From assembly GCF_037975245.1 (NCBI RefSeq), contig NC_092578.1:18049821-18113820 (forward strand): a stretch of 64,000 bases of DNA, given 5' to 3'. A model generated the notes under the pieces. The model did no database searches, had not been told where the DNA came from, and saw nothing but the letters and a program-made list of their open reading frames with translations. How positions within the stretch are numbered: position 1 is the stretch's first letter; each line of letters begins with the position of its first letter. A program made the position numbers and the translations under genes. Below, in pieces: positions 21,033-33,171 of this stretch. This stretch comes from Apostichopus japonicus (Eukaryota; Echinodermata; Holothuroidea; Aspidochirotida; Stichopodidae).

Positions 21033-21944
21033 ATGGCGGGGTGTTATAACCTAACTTCTCTGAAGGGTCTGGCATACTCGATATCATTTGCTGTGTCTTA
21101 TGCTGTACAGGCAGGTCTTGCAAAAGCGATGTTAGAGAACGGTAGTAATGCTTTCGAGTTGGTTTTCCTCCGATGTGTCATCCACATCGCTGTAATCGTG
21201 ATATTTACCTCGTGGGAAGCCACCATCAGCTACACATTGGTCGACATGTTCCTTTACATATGCTCTACAATCACTGCCTTGTTCGCCTGGATCTTAATGG
21301 TTGTGTCGTTCAGTTATCTTGAAATAGGTGACAGCGTAGCGATAGAAATCGGTTCTACTGTTCTGTTTACAGCGTTTGTTGGACACATTTGGCTTTGCGA
21401 AAGAGTTGATAAAGTTGATATCCCTATTCTCTCATTGACTGTCATTGGTGTTCTCTTAGTCACTAAACCTAGCATGATGTTTGAAGAAAATGTTGATCAG
21501 AAACAGATTCTGGGAGCAGTGTTTGCTCTGGCTACTGGACTTCTCTATTCCATCTATCCCGTTACTGTAAAGTTTATTGCGAGAAGAGGAGCTTTGAACA
21601 TCAAAGTATTTCAACTTTGTCATGGAATCACCGGAATTCCGATAACTCTGGTAATTGCTCTCTTCTCGACACCATGGAAACCAAGTTACAGCCTCGGTGA
21701 CTGCTTAATGATATTAGTTTATCAGTTGTTCTGTTTGGCGCAGACTTCATTTTTTGCCTTGGCTCTGGAATTAGAAGATGCGAAGTACGTTGCCGTTTCA
21801 TCGACAATATCTTGCGTGTTGACATATTTGGCCCAATTGACCATTTTTAAAGCGACGTTGGACTGGCTCGCCATTGTAGGGTCCTCGTTGATAGTGTCAG
21901 CGGTAATTCTTCTACAAATAAGAAAAATTATGCGAAGTTCTTAG
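21033..21944 (+). CDS. EamA/DMT-family transporter, SLC35G-like, copy 4 (diverged)
   Basis: Intact single-exon ORF of 303 residues with start context TCAATATGG. It has the same two-half EamA layout: AFELVFLRC after TM2, GDSVAIEIGS, LLYSIYPVTVKFIARRG, ALELEDAKYV. The N-terminal two thirds are clearly diverged from copies 1-3 (MAGCYNLTSLKG start; many substitutions through residue about 195). The stretch from about 21622 to 21875 is nearly identical to them at the DNA level, synonymous sites included, and divergence then resumes (SSLIVSAVILLQIRKIMRSS). Compared with copy 1 it lacks a few residues in the inter-domain and TM7 loops. It is not part of U1/U2, so it is an older paralogue. Probably functional; substrate unknown. 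Confidence 0.9.
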   Translation: MAGCYNLTSLKGLAYSISFAVSYAVQAGLAKAMLENGSNAFELVFLRCVIHIAVIVIFTSWEATISYTLVDMFLYICSTITALFAWILMVVSFSYLEIGDSVAIEIGSTVLFTAFVGHIWLCERVDKVDIPILSLTVIGVLLVTKPSMMFEENVDQKQILGAVFALATGLLYSIYPVTVKFIARRGALNIKVFQLCHGITGIPITLVIALFSTPWKPSYSLGDCLMILVYQLFCLAQTSFFALALELEDAKYVAVSSTISCVLTYLAQLTIFKATLDWLAIVGSSLIVSAVILLQIRKIMRSS

Positions 21945-22575
21945 ATTCAAAGTCTTTCATGACAATACAACTAGCAAAGAGAGAGAGAGATGAAGTACCA
22001 GCATCGAAACATTTAAGTTTATTTATTCTGCAGTTTTTATGACGATTACCCTGACATCTTATAGATACTGTGTAAGAAAATAGTCAAGCACGATCGAAAA
22101 GTATCTTGTATGAAGTAGGATAATTAATAATTTTTACCCTGCATTTGTTTGGACTTGCTAGTTTTTAGTATCATTCTATGTGTCTTCTTAAAATATCTTG
22201 GTTTAATGGTAACAGCCATTGTAAACATATGATTTATTAGCTCTGATGTCTCTACTTGAAAAAACCCAAATTCCGTTTGGACATTGAGGTTATAAAACAT
22301 ACGGTGATCTTTCATACATTCCCGTAAAGTATATATATAAAAAATGTCAACCTTCGTGAGACTGGTTACTTTGGTACTTTGTTTTATGTCTCTTTTCATC
22401 GTGTGGGTTCATGCATTGATGCCATTCTCCTCATTATCTGCAGCATTGTTTTAAGAGAATTTCTCTCTGAAATAAGACTTACTTATATTCAATAGGTCTA
22501 TTTAATGTCAAAAACGTCCCATCAAAAAAAGCCGATCCGTCAGTTAAGTTAGGGAAATAGGGCCGCTAGCAATCT
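21945..22575. other. Non-coding stretch
   Basis: 3' flank of copy 4, different from that of copies 1-3. A short (AG)n lies at 21979. No other feature. Confidence 0.4.
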
Positions 22576-22585
22576 CAATACTTAA

Positions 22586-22835
22586 GGAGTGTTAGTTCAG
22601 TGGTTAACGCCGGTGCCTGCCACTCATAAGATCCACAGTTCGAGTCACTCCAAGATTAATGTATGTCGTCCAGTTACAGAGTTGTTGATAATTGACAATT
22701 CATATTCATGGACGTTAAATATGAATACAAGAGACTGACTGCGGTCAGCTTGCGGCTTTGATAAGCCAATGAGGCTTCTTCATGAGTTACTGCTTGCAGG
22801 AGGATCTAAAATACATAATATACAATACATACATA
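22586..22835 (+). mobile_element. tRNA-derived SINE, plus-strand copy
   Basis: The head GGAGTGTTAGTTCAGTGG has an A-box-like TTAGTTCAGTGG, with a B-box-like CAGTTCGAGTCACTCC about 40 nt later. The head's first six bases (GGAGTG) pair with CACTCC at the end of the tRNA-like part, as an acceptor stem would. An unrelated body of about 140 bp follows, then a (ACATA)n/(CATA)n tail. An 8-bp target duplication CAATACTT flanks it (22576-22583 and 22836-22843). Same family as the minus copy at 1388-1637. Confidence 0.87.
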
Positions 22836-22843
22836 CAATACTT

Positions 22844-23112
22844 TAACAGCATTGTTCGTTACATATCAAAGCTGATTAAAGTTTGTCTCGACCTCTATCA
22901 ATCATAATTAGTATTAACATATGTCGTGACGTTAGAAAACCTTATTGAGGCATGATTATTCTAACTATATGTCCATTGGGATCTGCGTTAGGCCCAGTGA
23001 TCTCCGAATATTGGTCAGTAAACTAGGCACAGGAAATGTCTTCTCTAAAGATAAATTTTCAATCGAGTCAATGTCCAAATAAGTTGTGATCAAGTAAGAT
23101 GTATTCGCTGCT
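22844..23112. other. Non-coding stretch
   Basis: Nothing recognised. Confidence 0.35.
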
Positions 23113-23154
23113 ACTTACTGGCTACATAGAGTATACTCCATGTAGCCAGTAAGT
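23113..23154. repeat. Short perfect hairpin
   Basis: ACTTACTGGCTACAT (23113-23127) and its exact reverse complement (23140-23154) enclose a self-complementary centre, GAGTATACTC. The whole 42 bp could fold almost without a loop. No target duplication or known motif. Confidence 0.8.
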
Positions 23155-23258
23155 TATCACATTATACGGCAATTCGGTTTGTCTTGACGCGTTTGAGCAA
23201 CTGTATTCTTCGTCTCAGTCTCCTATCATGGCTATATACCGACCATTTTATCCGTTGT

Positions 23259-23291
<33 letters not shown>

Positions 23292-23300
23292 AAATATATG

Positions 23301-23333
<33 letters not shown>
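23259..23333. repeat. (AT)n microsatellite
   Basis: AT repeat with sporadic G/T interruptions. The ORF reading YIYIYI through it is an artefact. Confidence 0.95.
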
Positions 23334-23334
<1 letters not shown>

Positions 23335-23960
23335 CATGCTACATATGCTATTACAGCAACGAGTCGATCTTGGTGCGTGATCTGTGTAAATGCTGCTGTG
23401 AAGTGATCATACCAGTTATACTCTCACGAGTTAAATGTGAACCATTACATCTGATGTTGATATTTTCATTGAATGTCATTACCATCAACAAATGATCTCT
23501 TTCTTAGTCATCTTAGCAATCAAAACAAAGCGTAGCTATAATCTTTTCTCATAGATAAAATCATTATAAATTATTATAAATAAGATATTATTTCCGTCAT
23601 CATCTTCTCAACTGCTGTGACAACCCATGATTGCAAAAAAAGGTCGCGAAGTATGCAGGTTTGAATAACAATATATCGTAGGAATAACTATATGCAGTCC
23701 GTTAGCGTGAAGCATGCTGATTTTATATTACGATTGTGACATCAGATACGATGATTACCACGTGTCGTCCTAAGTTTAGACATGCCACCATAAGATTTTG
23801 CCACCCGTTTATTGAACAATGCTATCCTGTTTTTGTGACATACTTTGCCTTGCTCTATAGAGATCAATCACGATTCAAAACAACCTAAAATCATTTGTAA
23901 ATAGTAAGGTCGGATCTCGAAAGTGATACTTTGAACAGACTCTGTGTAAATGAATATATA

Positions 23961-23961
<1 letters not shown>

Positions 23962-24016
<55 letters not shown>

Positions 24017-24083
24017 GATTATCTTAATATATATATATATATATATATTATATATAAATATTTATATATATTTATATATATAG
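23962..24083. repeat. (AT)n microsatellite, compound
   Basis: Two AT blocks (23962-24015 and 24028-24083) separated by ACGATTATCTTA. Confidence 0.95.
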
Positions 24084-24193
24084 AAGCTAACATATATAGA
24101 AGCTCCTTGAAGCTAACAGTTGTCTGATGATCGCTCAACGCGTGAAACTCTGAGTAACAACTATTAGTGTTCCACTAGTCTCAACTAGTCTCA

Positions 24194-24415
<222 letters not shown>

Positions 24416-26629
24416 ATATATGCGTGGGTGTTAGTGTGTTACAAAACATTACCCTTAACGTTGAGCAAACGTTAAAAGATTAATTAACTCACTGTAATAG
24501 CCAAACGAATTTAGAAATAAATTACCGTAATCAGATTCGTATTATGGTTACTTTTAAAGAGCACGACATTCACAAACAAAGCCATCTATTCATGCTTGAG
24601 ATATATTTAATTGCCTCTCTGAACGAAAAAATGTTCCCATATTGATGTGTCTATTTGTCAAGTGAATAGGCAACCCTGTTGGAGGGTCCGAATTTCTAGC
24701 GGTTGAAAACTGATAGCAATGGTAGTATGCAATTGAAAAGTATATACTGCACAGATATTCTACAGATGTTAATCTGTTTTTAAAATATTGTTATGATGCT
24801 GGTAGCATTGAATTATATTATGGGGTTGAATATTTTGGCAGGATATATTTCTCTTCTGTGTGAGAGCCAATGAAAAGCGAAGGAGAATGGGCAATAAAAT
24901 GTAAAACAAATATATGACTAAAGTAAAATAATAAATAAATTAAAAAAAAAACATTACCGAATGCTGGGCCCTTCGTATAGTTCATTAATGGTCACATATA
25001 ATACACATGGTCGTCATAAACTATTCTAGAATTGAAAGAGCAAGAAAACAGAAATAGTTGTTTTTATGACACCAACTTTGCATTTGGTAGTAAGTAGTAC
25101 GCAGGCTATATCTACATGATTCGAACTGTACTGCAATGTCGCCATCTACTATAAGTTGGCTCGATATCATAATAGACTGGCGAATACTTGACCTTAATAA
25201 GCAAATGAAGTATAAGAAAAACTGACAATACCATCAGTAGATAACACGTTCTTAGATTGTCCATCAGAAGAGAGTCAACAAATTAGTCAGTTTGGATTAA
25301 TGAGATATATTAGGTCCTCCAGTATCCTTTCACCACATATATACTATGCATATTTATATGTAATCGTTCCATGTTATTGCCATATAAGCGCTTAGAAGGG
25401 TAAGCTGTCTAAAGTTAATGCCATCACCACAATATTACCCTGATGAAATTAAATTTGAACAATTCTTCTTGTTCAAATATATATGAACCACTTAAAGAAC
25501 GGTCTTGTGTGGTCAAGGAGATAATTAAATAATTTCCTTTACCCTCTCAAAATTAACCGGAAATGAAACAGCCAACTTAACCTTTGGGGTGGTGGTCGGT
25601 GTAGAATAAAACAGGTCACCATAAATACAACAACGTAAAGTTTCAAGATTTGGAGAATACTATTTTTAACAAGTATTTCATATTCCCGAAGAAGTTTTGA
25701 ACTCAACCGAATTACGAAGCTGAGAGACATGTGGAGAGAGAAAGAGAAACGTTGAGGAATTGGAAACTATTTCATTCATTATCCTTGCAAGTCTATCGAT
25801 TAACGGTCAGTTATCAAATTCCCTCCTGATATGACGTAGTGTTAAGCCTTACTTCTTATTATACGTTTACAGATCTATACCGTTTATCAGACACGGGCGA
25901 GATCAAAAGAAAATAAACTTAAAAACGTGAAATGTCAGTGACCGATTGCGGGGCATGACTGAGCAGTTAAAAAAGACCGTCTAAGCAAACGCAAATGAAA
26001 TCACAAACTGGCTTCAAAATACACTTTGACGGTGGGTGTCTTGAATTTTCGCCCAAGCAGTTGTTTAGTAAAGAAAATAGTTGAAGCTGATAGGAAACCA
26101 ATAGAGACGCGATAATTTACTTTATATGACGCTGACGTAGTTATCATCTGCGTACAGTGTTATTACGTCATAAAACCTCCGATTATAATGTTCGCCGCTG
26201 ACCTCGTGAGAAACGGCTTTGCTTCAGTTATAAACAAGGCAATCGGTTTAAAACAAATCACATTTCAGACACGGATTTCCAGGACTCTTTATCAGAAGAT
26301 ACACCGGTCTCAATTGATCTGGGTTATGAGGCTATATAGTCTTTAGTGTTGACGTAAAACCCTGTTAGTGATGACATTTTGCCTGTCTGACAAAAATGAA
26401 GGAAGAAAAGATAGTCTATCCTAAATTGAGGGAGCTATGATAGTATATTGAAAACGGACTATTTTGAGGAGTAATTTAGAATGAATGCAACATGTATATG
26501 AAAAATGCATGAAAATATGAATGATTATGTACATTGATGACATTAATGTATGGCTGTGATAAAAATTTCAGTTTCTTTCATAGTTGAGTAACTTGTTGCA
26601 AGTTCAGTTAATAAGCCTTTTACCAAGAG
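24416..26629. other. Non-coding stretch
   Basis: No supported gene on either strand. The minus-strand ORF at 25539 has no motif. Confidence 0.4.
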
Positions 26630-26651
26630 TTTAATTAATTAATTAATTAAT
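26630..26651. repeat. (TTAA)n tract
   Basis: TTTAATTAATTAATTAATTA-type tetranucleotide repeat, self-complementary. Confidence 0.85.
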
Positions 26652-26767
26652 AACTCCGATATAATACGGTAACAACTTTTGACGACATTTTCTATATATT
26701 ACCAATTGAAATAAAAGAATTGATATATAGTATCCAACTGACCGGGGCTGAAAAGGGTATTGGGGTG

Positions 26768-26801
26768 GCCCCCCCCAAAACCCCCCCCAAAAAAAACCCC
26801 A
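26768..26801. repeat. C-run/A-run block
   Basis: CCCCCCCC AAAA CCCCCCCC AAAAAAAA CCCC arrangement, G-quadruplex-prone on the minus strand. It resembles the GC-rich subterminal part of the hAT MITEs, but no ends were found. Confidence 0.6.
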
Positions 26802-26970
26802 TGAAATACAAACAAATAACAATAACGCAACGTTACATCTAACTTTAAAATGCCGCATCTAATTTGTTAATTGCAATACGAAAAAGAAACGACATCGTCT
26901 CTATATCAAGAAAGATTCGTGAAATCGAACTTTTATGAGACGATGATCAGACTTGAAATACAAGTATACC

Positions 26971-27230
26971 ACAGCATTACTACAAGTACAACAGCATTAC
27001 TACAAGTACAACAGCATTACTACAAGTACAACAGCATTACTACAAGTACAACAGCATTACTACAAGTACAACAGCATTACTACAAGTACAACAGCATTAC
27101 TACAAGTACAACAGCATTAATACAAGTACAACAGCATGAATACAAGTGCAACAAGCATTACTACAAGTACAACAGCATGAATACAAGTACAACAGCATTA
27201 ATACAAGTACAACAGTATGAATACAAATAC
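26971..27230 (+). repeat. 20-bp minisatellite, about 13 units
   Basis: Tandem units of ACAGCATTACTACAAGTACA. They are perfect from 26971 to about 27110 and degenerate afterwards (CATTAATA, CATGAATA variants and one unit lengthened by 1 bp at about 27150). The plus strand stays open right across it from 26871 to 27347. Because 20 is not a multiple of 3, the array is read in all three frames in turn and gives a 20-residue peptide period (SITTSTTALLQVQQHYYKYN). No gene context supports translation. Confidence 0.95.
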
Positions 27231-28375
27231 AAGGCTATATCTTTATCAGCACGGGTACGTTTTGCATTAGTGACTATACTAATAGTATTATTGAAAATGA
27301 ACTTAGTACGGGTACGAGCACAAAACCGCGAGTATACAGGTAAATAAAATTAGACTACCTTAACGGAATCGAGTGGATTATGTACTTCAGCATTGGTCGT
27401 TCAACGTGAACTTCAGAAATCCATTTAGTCGCATAATATTCTTTCGTGTTGGCACATAAGACTGACTTTCATATGCGCACATTTGAGCCACGATAAGCTG
27501 CTATATATTAACATTCTGCTAACATTCCTTTCATTTCTTGTTTATCATTGTTTATAGTTATTATGATATATTTGATTCGTAGTAGCTGAACACATTCATA
27601 TCGGGGGGAAAAATGAAATCCTTTCTATTGGCGCTATATGCCGCCTCCAATTTCCGTTCTTTTAAAGAATACATTATAATCTGTATTAGTGAAGGCATAT
27701 TACTCTTATAAAGAACCTGATAATGATTTCATATTATACTTTGATGTAATATTAAAGTATTAATTTCCTGTATGATAGTGATCCATTAACCAAAAACACA
27801 CACAAGATTGAAAGTATAGTCTTTATCTATTTTCTATATGAAACTAATGATCGCCGGTCAAATCTATTTTGTGACAATTTTACGTTATCTGTTTCCCTAA
27901 TGGCAAGATTATTTTGGAAAAACCATAAATATGGTAATAATTTTGACGTCTTTTTTTTCATATTGAGAGAGACGTTGCAATTGATATTCACTATGACTCT
28001 ACCCAGTAGTTTAAGTGGTTTAATTTATTGAGTCAAGGAATCCATTAACGGTCTTATTCCAAACACGGAAATGAGCTAAACGTTGAAACAAATTTCCGTA
28101 TGTATTACGAATAAGTGAGTTAAATTCCATCTATTCAATGAGAGTCCCCCCAATAATTTGAAGATGAAGGCTTACGTGTATCTTTGCATATACAATCTCC
28201 CAACAAATGCGACAATATCAACACAAACGTTAAAATGAATATAGCACATATCTTTTACAGATATTTGTTTATCTTCAAGTATAACGACTCGGGAATCATT
28301 TGTACATAAAAAAGTCCCATTTCGTTTTCCGAGAACATATTGGAATTAAAAATATTACACTACACTTTCTTTACT
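27231..28375. other. Non-coding stretch
   Basis: Nothing recognised. Confidence 0.4.
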
Positions 28376-28495
28376 GCGTTACTCACAGGATTAATGCACG
28401 ATCGGGGGATAATGCAAGCGATGCACGAGGGCGGAGCCCGAGTGCATCCAGCGATAGCATTAACACCCGGAGTGCATTAATCATGTGAGTAACGC
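28376..28495. mobile_element. Small MITE, 120 bp, 24-bp inverted ends
   Basis: GCGTTACTCACAGGATTAAT-type left end (28376-28399) is matched at 23 of 24 positions by the reverse complement of 28472-28495. Between them lies a second, GC-rich imperfect palindrome (GATGCACGAGGGCG / CGGAGCCCGAGTGCATC, about 28419-28448), so the element is a nested double hairpin. A related end motif, GCGTTAGTCACAGGATTAA, recurs at about 28625. No clear target duplication. Confidence 0.75.
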
Positions 28496-31400
28496 ACGCT
28501 AGACCGTTGATTAACCCCGTTCATTCATACACTACCATTTGTGTGGGGGAAAAAATAATAAAACAAAACCTTTTTGGTTACAATAACCAAAGATTTATTA
28601 AAGTGATGCCCCGTAATTTTACCGTGCGTTAGTCACAGGATTAACCACGGTAAGCTGACCTGAATGGACCAATAGGATTTAGGAATCTTTACTAAGTATG
28701 AATGAATACACATTCATCTCTTACTTTTACCTTTTTTTAAATTGTTATTATTATTAATTTTTTAATTTTAATTTGTTATTTCTTCCAGGGAGTCTCCTAC
28801 TTTGTTCAGTCCTTTTAAGACTTTATAGGAGACTTCCTTTCCCATTTTACACAATTGGCGATAAAACAAGTAAATGATTTATTATATATACATATTGCCT
28901 AGGCAACATTCACGAATCTGCGGAAGATGTTATCATCAATGGATTATAGACCAATCAAAGAGCCGAGTACACAACGTTTGCGAGATGAATGACACTATGG
29001 AGTATGCGTTTTTCACAAAGCATTAGTAGATAAAATGATGAAATACAAAATGAATTTGGTGGGACGTTTTCTGGAATTCTAATCACGTTGATGCGTTCAT
29101 TTGTTGGAAAGAATCATTCTTTAAAATTAAATTTTCAACATTGCTAGTTTTAGACGCCCGGGCAACAAGAGATCATTGCTTTGATCTGTATAATCAACAC
29201 AGAATATTTATATCGTTCTACAGCAGTGAAAGAAAGAAATACAAAAACAAACCTGTCGTTATAAAATAGCATTGCTGTATATGACTTACTGACGTATATT
29301 GATCTCATTTAGAGATTGTGATCTATTTACTTAATATTAATGATATAATATCATATATTTATATCAATTAGAGTCCTATAACGTAAACTCTAACGAGATG
29401 TTTATTTATGCAACAGAAGCGGCAGTGCTTATTAGATTCTTGGTAAACCTTAAATAACTTCCCTTTATCCCTGACTTATCGTATCGTAACTCACATACTT
29501 CATTTGCTTCACCAGTTTACTTCTTTCATGTGAATTTTTGGTAATGACTGCTTCGGAGTATATCGTTTCATGAAGTGTTTTTGTCACAAATGTTCTCAAG
29601 TTACGGATATCAGGTTCTATATCAAAAGCTGTTTGAATAAACAATAAATGATAAGGTCCACATTGTGGGTATCAATTACAGGGTACAATATAAACATGCT
29701 TATGAGTAAGGTAATTGCAATAATCCTAAATGTATTTGCAACGATCTTTCTGTTTATTCCCTGCATATGGAGCAACATAGAACATAGAGAAACGCACATT
29801 CAAATGAAATTATGTTTAATACATGAAAACATATCTCTAATACCAGTGTTTTGAATTGATTTTGATACTCCTGTATGCTTTTCGGTACGAACATTTCAAT
29901 ACAATGTTAAACATTAACTTGATTTTAGCCAAGTTTCTGTTCAAATAATGAAGAAAAATTTGAAATTTGACTTTGATTATAGTGGTTCTCTGTGTTTCGA
30001 AAAAGGAAATACATAAAACTGTTCATTTTCAAAAAATGGAACTTCGTTGAAGCTGCTTATCTGACGAACCATGAAAAATAGGTTGTTTCACAAAGCTAAT
30101 TTTGCCAAAGGCATTTCATTAATTAAGAAATTAAATGATCAAAAGTATCAAAAAATTTAAACACTGAAGACAGAGTTCATTCATGTATTCTGTTACGCAT
30201 TGCCTCTTGATTTAGACAAGCCAATGAGAGAACGCACTGTAATGCATATTCAGTGCCAACAAAGGTCTTCTTGCTCGAAGAACAACTGATCGTCGATGCG
30301 ACTAGCAGACTAGTGACAACAGTAATGAGTGTGAAAAACCTAGCCTAACGACACGCATAATACTACACTTGGTATCACAGACCTTTGATCTTGTCTCTGT
30401 GACTAGACATATAACAGCGTACCTTATCAGAACTAGGTCTCTGACTAGGCTACTAACAGTATACTATTATTGAATACCATGTATGTGTTACACCGCTGAC
30501 ATCGTCGCTGTTTAGGTTTTCATATTCATAATTAAACTCACATCTAGGCGTGGTCTAGCTCTAATAATGAGAATCGTCCTTTTTACAAAATTGCTGTCAA
30601 CATTTTTTACCGTTTTTAAGCCGTTTCCGTTAGTTTGACAAAACTATCACTGTTATTTTCAGTCATCAAATGACATATTTTATCCATAAACAGCACCGGT
30701 GGTTATTGACACATAAAGAAAAAACATAACATCTAACATTATCTCATGTCTTTACCTTCTTCGACGGTACGCACGTAATCACTTTAATGCTTTCTATAGG
30801 TCTGGTAACCTTTAACCCCAAAATGGTGTTCAATGGAAATTTTTCTTTCCATCATCGTTAAAATTATAGGTTGAAAAAGGCCTCTTTGTGGATTAATTGT
30901 TTTTGCAAATCTCCATCAAAATGGAGGTATTACGAACCTTATAAAACGTACATTGCGCTTCTCGGTGGGTGGATCTTGCATTATGTATTTAAAACATATA
31001 AAACAGTATCTTATATATGCAGGCGAGAAAGGGTTGTGTATTTTGACAAACTGCGTAATTAATTGCTTAATATAAAAGTCAATAATTTTGTTGCAATTGT
31101 AAAAGGAAGGTTAGTTCAATTAATGTTATTTAAATGTTTCAGAGCAAGGACGTACATTTACTATTCCTATCAGGTGAACGTCGCCTACGTGAGAGTTTCG
31201 AATATATTCTGTGAATAAACTCCTTGTGGACGGTTAAAATAACCCACACTTTATCGTTATCCATTATTAATATTTAATTACTGGCTAAGATTGTTGATAA
31301 ACTGATTTCTATATTCGTATATCACACTTTATTGGGTTTTTGTTTCAATAATAACTACTATAACCGTTAAATAATGTCATTCTTTGTCGATGGTCAAAAA

Positions 31401-31993
31401 CCTGCCTCTCTCTCTGTTTCTCTCTCTCTCTCTGTTTCTCAAAGGATTCATGAAATGAAAATGTAGATGATAATAAAGCACATCGTTCTGTTGAATCCTT
31501 CGGTTTTATGTCAATAATTTACATTTTCATCGCTCGGAATCTCGTACGTGAAATCTCAATAAATACAAGATTATTCATCGGAAAGCAATAGCAGGGGTAC
31601 AAGTATATATGGCTTAAAAAGCTGTTTTGAAATAAGTCAATGGATTTGGCTAAAATAAACCCCTCGGTAATCATGTGTTTGAAACGCTGGAAGTATATCA
31701 ATCAAAGTTCTTGATGTGGTTTGATATGTTACATTCAAGGTCAAAATTCTTTTCCAACCTTTTACAATGATTTCATTGTCAAAAGTCAAAAGGTTGCCTT
31801 AGCTTAAATCAATTTGACGTTTTAAATTCCAAATAGTAGATTAGTGCAGGTTCTGTTCTTAATAACCAGTAATCGTTCATAAAATACTCTGTATATTAGT
31901 CCTTTTTGGAGAAAACCTACCCACAATATTCCAATGGTTAACTTTATAAGCAATGTATTGTAAAAGAAATAGCTTATTTTGTGAATATGATGG
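28496..31993. other. Non-coding stretch
   Basis: About 3.5 kb with only short, motif-free ORFs. A CT-rich simple repeat lies at about 31406-31440. Confidence 0.4.
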
Positions 31994-32266
31994 TCACAAT
32001 AAAATAGTGGGTGAAAGGGTGACTGTAAATCCGTGGCCAGGTTGGTAGTCTATGCCAATATCTAGCATATTCTGCTTGGTGAACCTTATTATCATGTTAA
32101 TCATATCGGCAACCATACATGCCAGTAGAGGATGCTGTGGAAGGGGTCTATATTTTTGTTTAAGACTTTTCCATTTTCTTTCTTCCACGAATATTGAGAA
32201 TTTGTCCCTTTTTCCAGCCCGAACTCTTTGACGAGACTCAACGTTCATGGAGAATCTCCAAAACAT
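31994..32266 (-). CDS. Unrecognised 90-codon ORF, doubtful
   Basis: Minus-strand ORF beginning MFWRFSMNVESRQRVRAGKR and ending SPTILL. Its composition is less AT-biased than the chance ORFs around it, and it contains a mixed basic/hydrophobic stretch. No family, signal peptide or splice site could be identified. A palindrome TGACCCTTCAAAGGGTCA lies directly upstream (32272-32289). It may be a decayed exon or chance. Confidence 0.15.
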   Translation of the reverse strand: MFWRFSMNVESRQRVRAGKRDKFSIFVEERKWKSLKQKYRPLPQHPLLACMVADMINMIIRFTKQNMLDIGIDYQPGHGFTVTLSPTILL

Positions 32267-32271
32267 GTTGG

Positions 32272-32289
32272 TGACCCTTCAAAGGGTCA
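32272..32289. promoter_or_regulatory. TGACCC-n6-GGGTCA palindrome
   Basis: Everted pair of nuclear-receptor-like half-sites (GGGTCA and its complement) with 6-bp spacing. Function is inferred only from half-site similarity. Confidence 0.2.
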
Positions 32290-33171
32290 CAACGCTTACT
32301 TAGAATACCAGGTAACTACACTATTCAACCATTTTTAAAACGAGTTGAAGGGTTTGTTCTGGTTGATTAAACTGGCAGAGGAAATTATATTCCCTTTCCA
32401 AAATGGCTGCTTGTATCCTACTTCTTCCCCTTTAGTATCTGTATTTTACATTTCCATATGGTTAAATCAAGGGAAGTAAACAGAAGGGACTTCATTACAT
32501 CAATTAAACTGGACAATGGCGGCGGAGCGAGAGGGGGTGGGGGGGGGGGATTGGGAATAGGTGTTTGTACAGTGTCAATCTGTTTGTAAGCAACTTCAAA
32601 AGTGCCCCCTTTTCATAAAGTAGAATTGTTTCTTTATGTTAACGAAAGTACCCTTTTTCAAACTTTGTTTCTAAAAAGTGCACTTTATTATTTTAAAATG
32701 ACGTTGCTCCTTGGTGGGAATTTAAGTAAAATGTCATTAAATCTGACGATTGTACCAAAAATTTAACTTTATATGGTAATGGAATTTGTGGTACAGAAGG
32801 CGCACATGATCAACTTTGCTGTCAAGTTTATGAGATAATGTTACTGCTTGCTACTTCAAATCAAAGTAACACTCAAAGTTTCTGATTAATCCCCACCCAC
32901 GGCCCAAGATGGACCTTTTTGCCGCTTAACTATGAGACTTTATAGTGGTATTGTCACATCAGGTTCGCGACGTGACGATTTATATGCTTCTGTCTTCTAT
33001 TTTTTACAGGACTACTAGCGGATGCAATCATGACAAAATCAGTTAATGTGTCATGAGTAAACGTCTGTTGCATTGAACACCATGTGTTGTTATAGATTCA
33101 AATACCATATTTCTTTTCGTTTTTACATGGAATTAAATCAAGGGTTCGATACCAAACACAGTGAAACAAGT
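32290..33171. other. Non-coding stretch
   Basis: Contains a G-run near 32530-32550 and nothing else recognised. Confidence 0.35.

Noticed and set aside
22586-22655. Functional tRNA gene
   Set aside because: The head has A/B-box-like motifs but the cloverleaf is incomplete, and it continues into a body and tail shared with another copy, as in a SINE.
26971-27230. CRISPR-like array
   Set aside because: Units are contiguous 20-bp repeats without spacers, in an animal genome.
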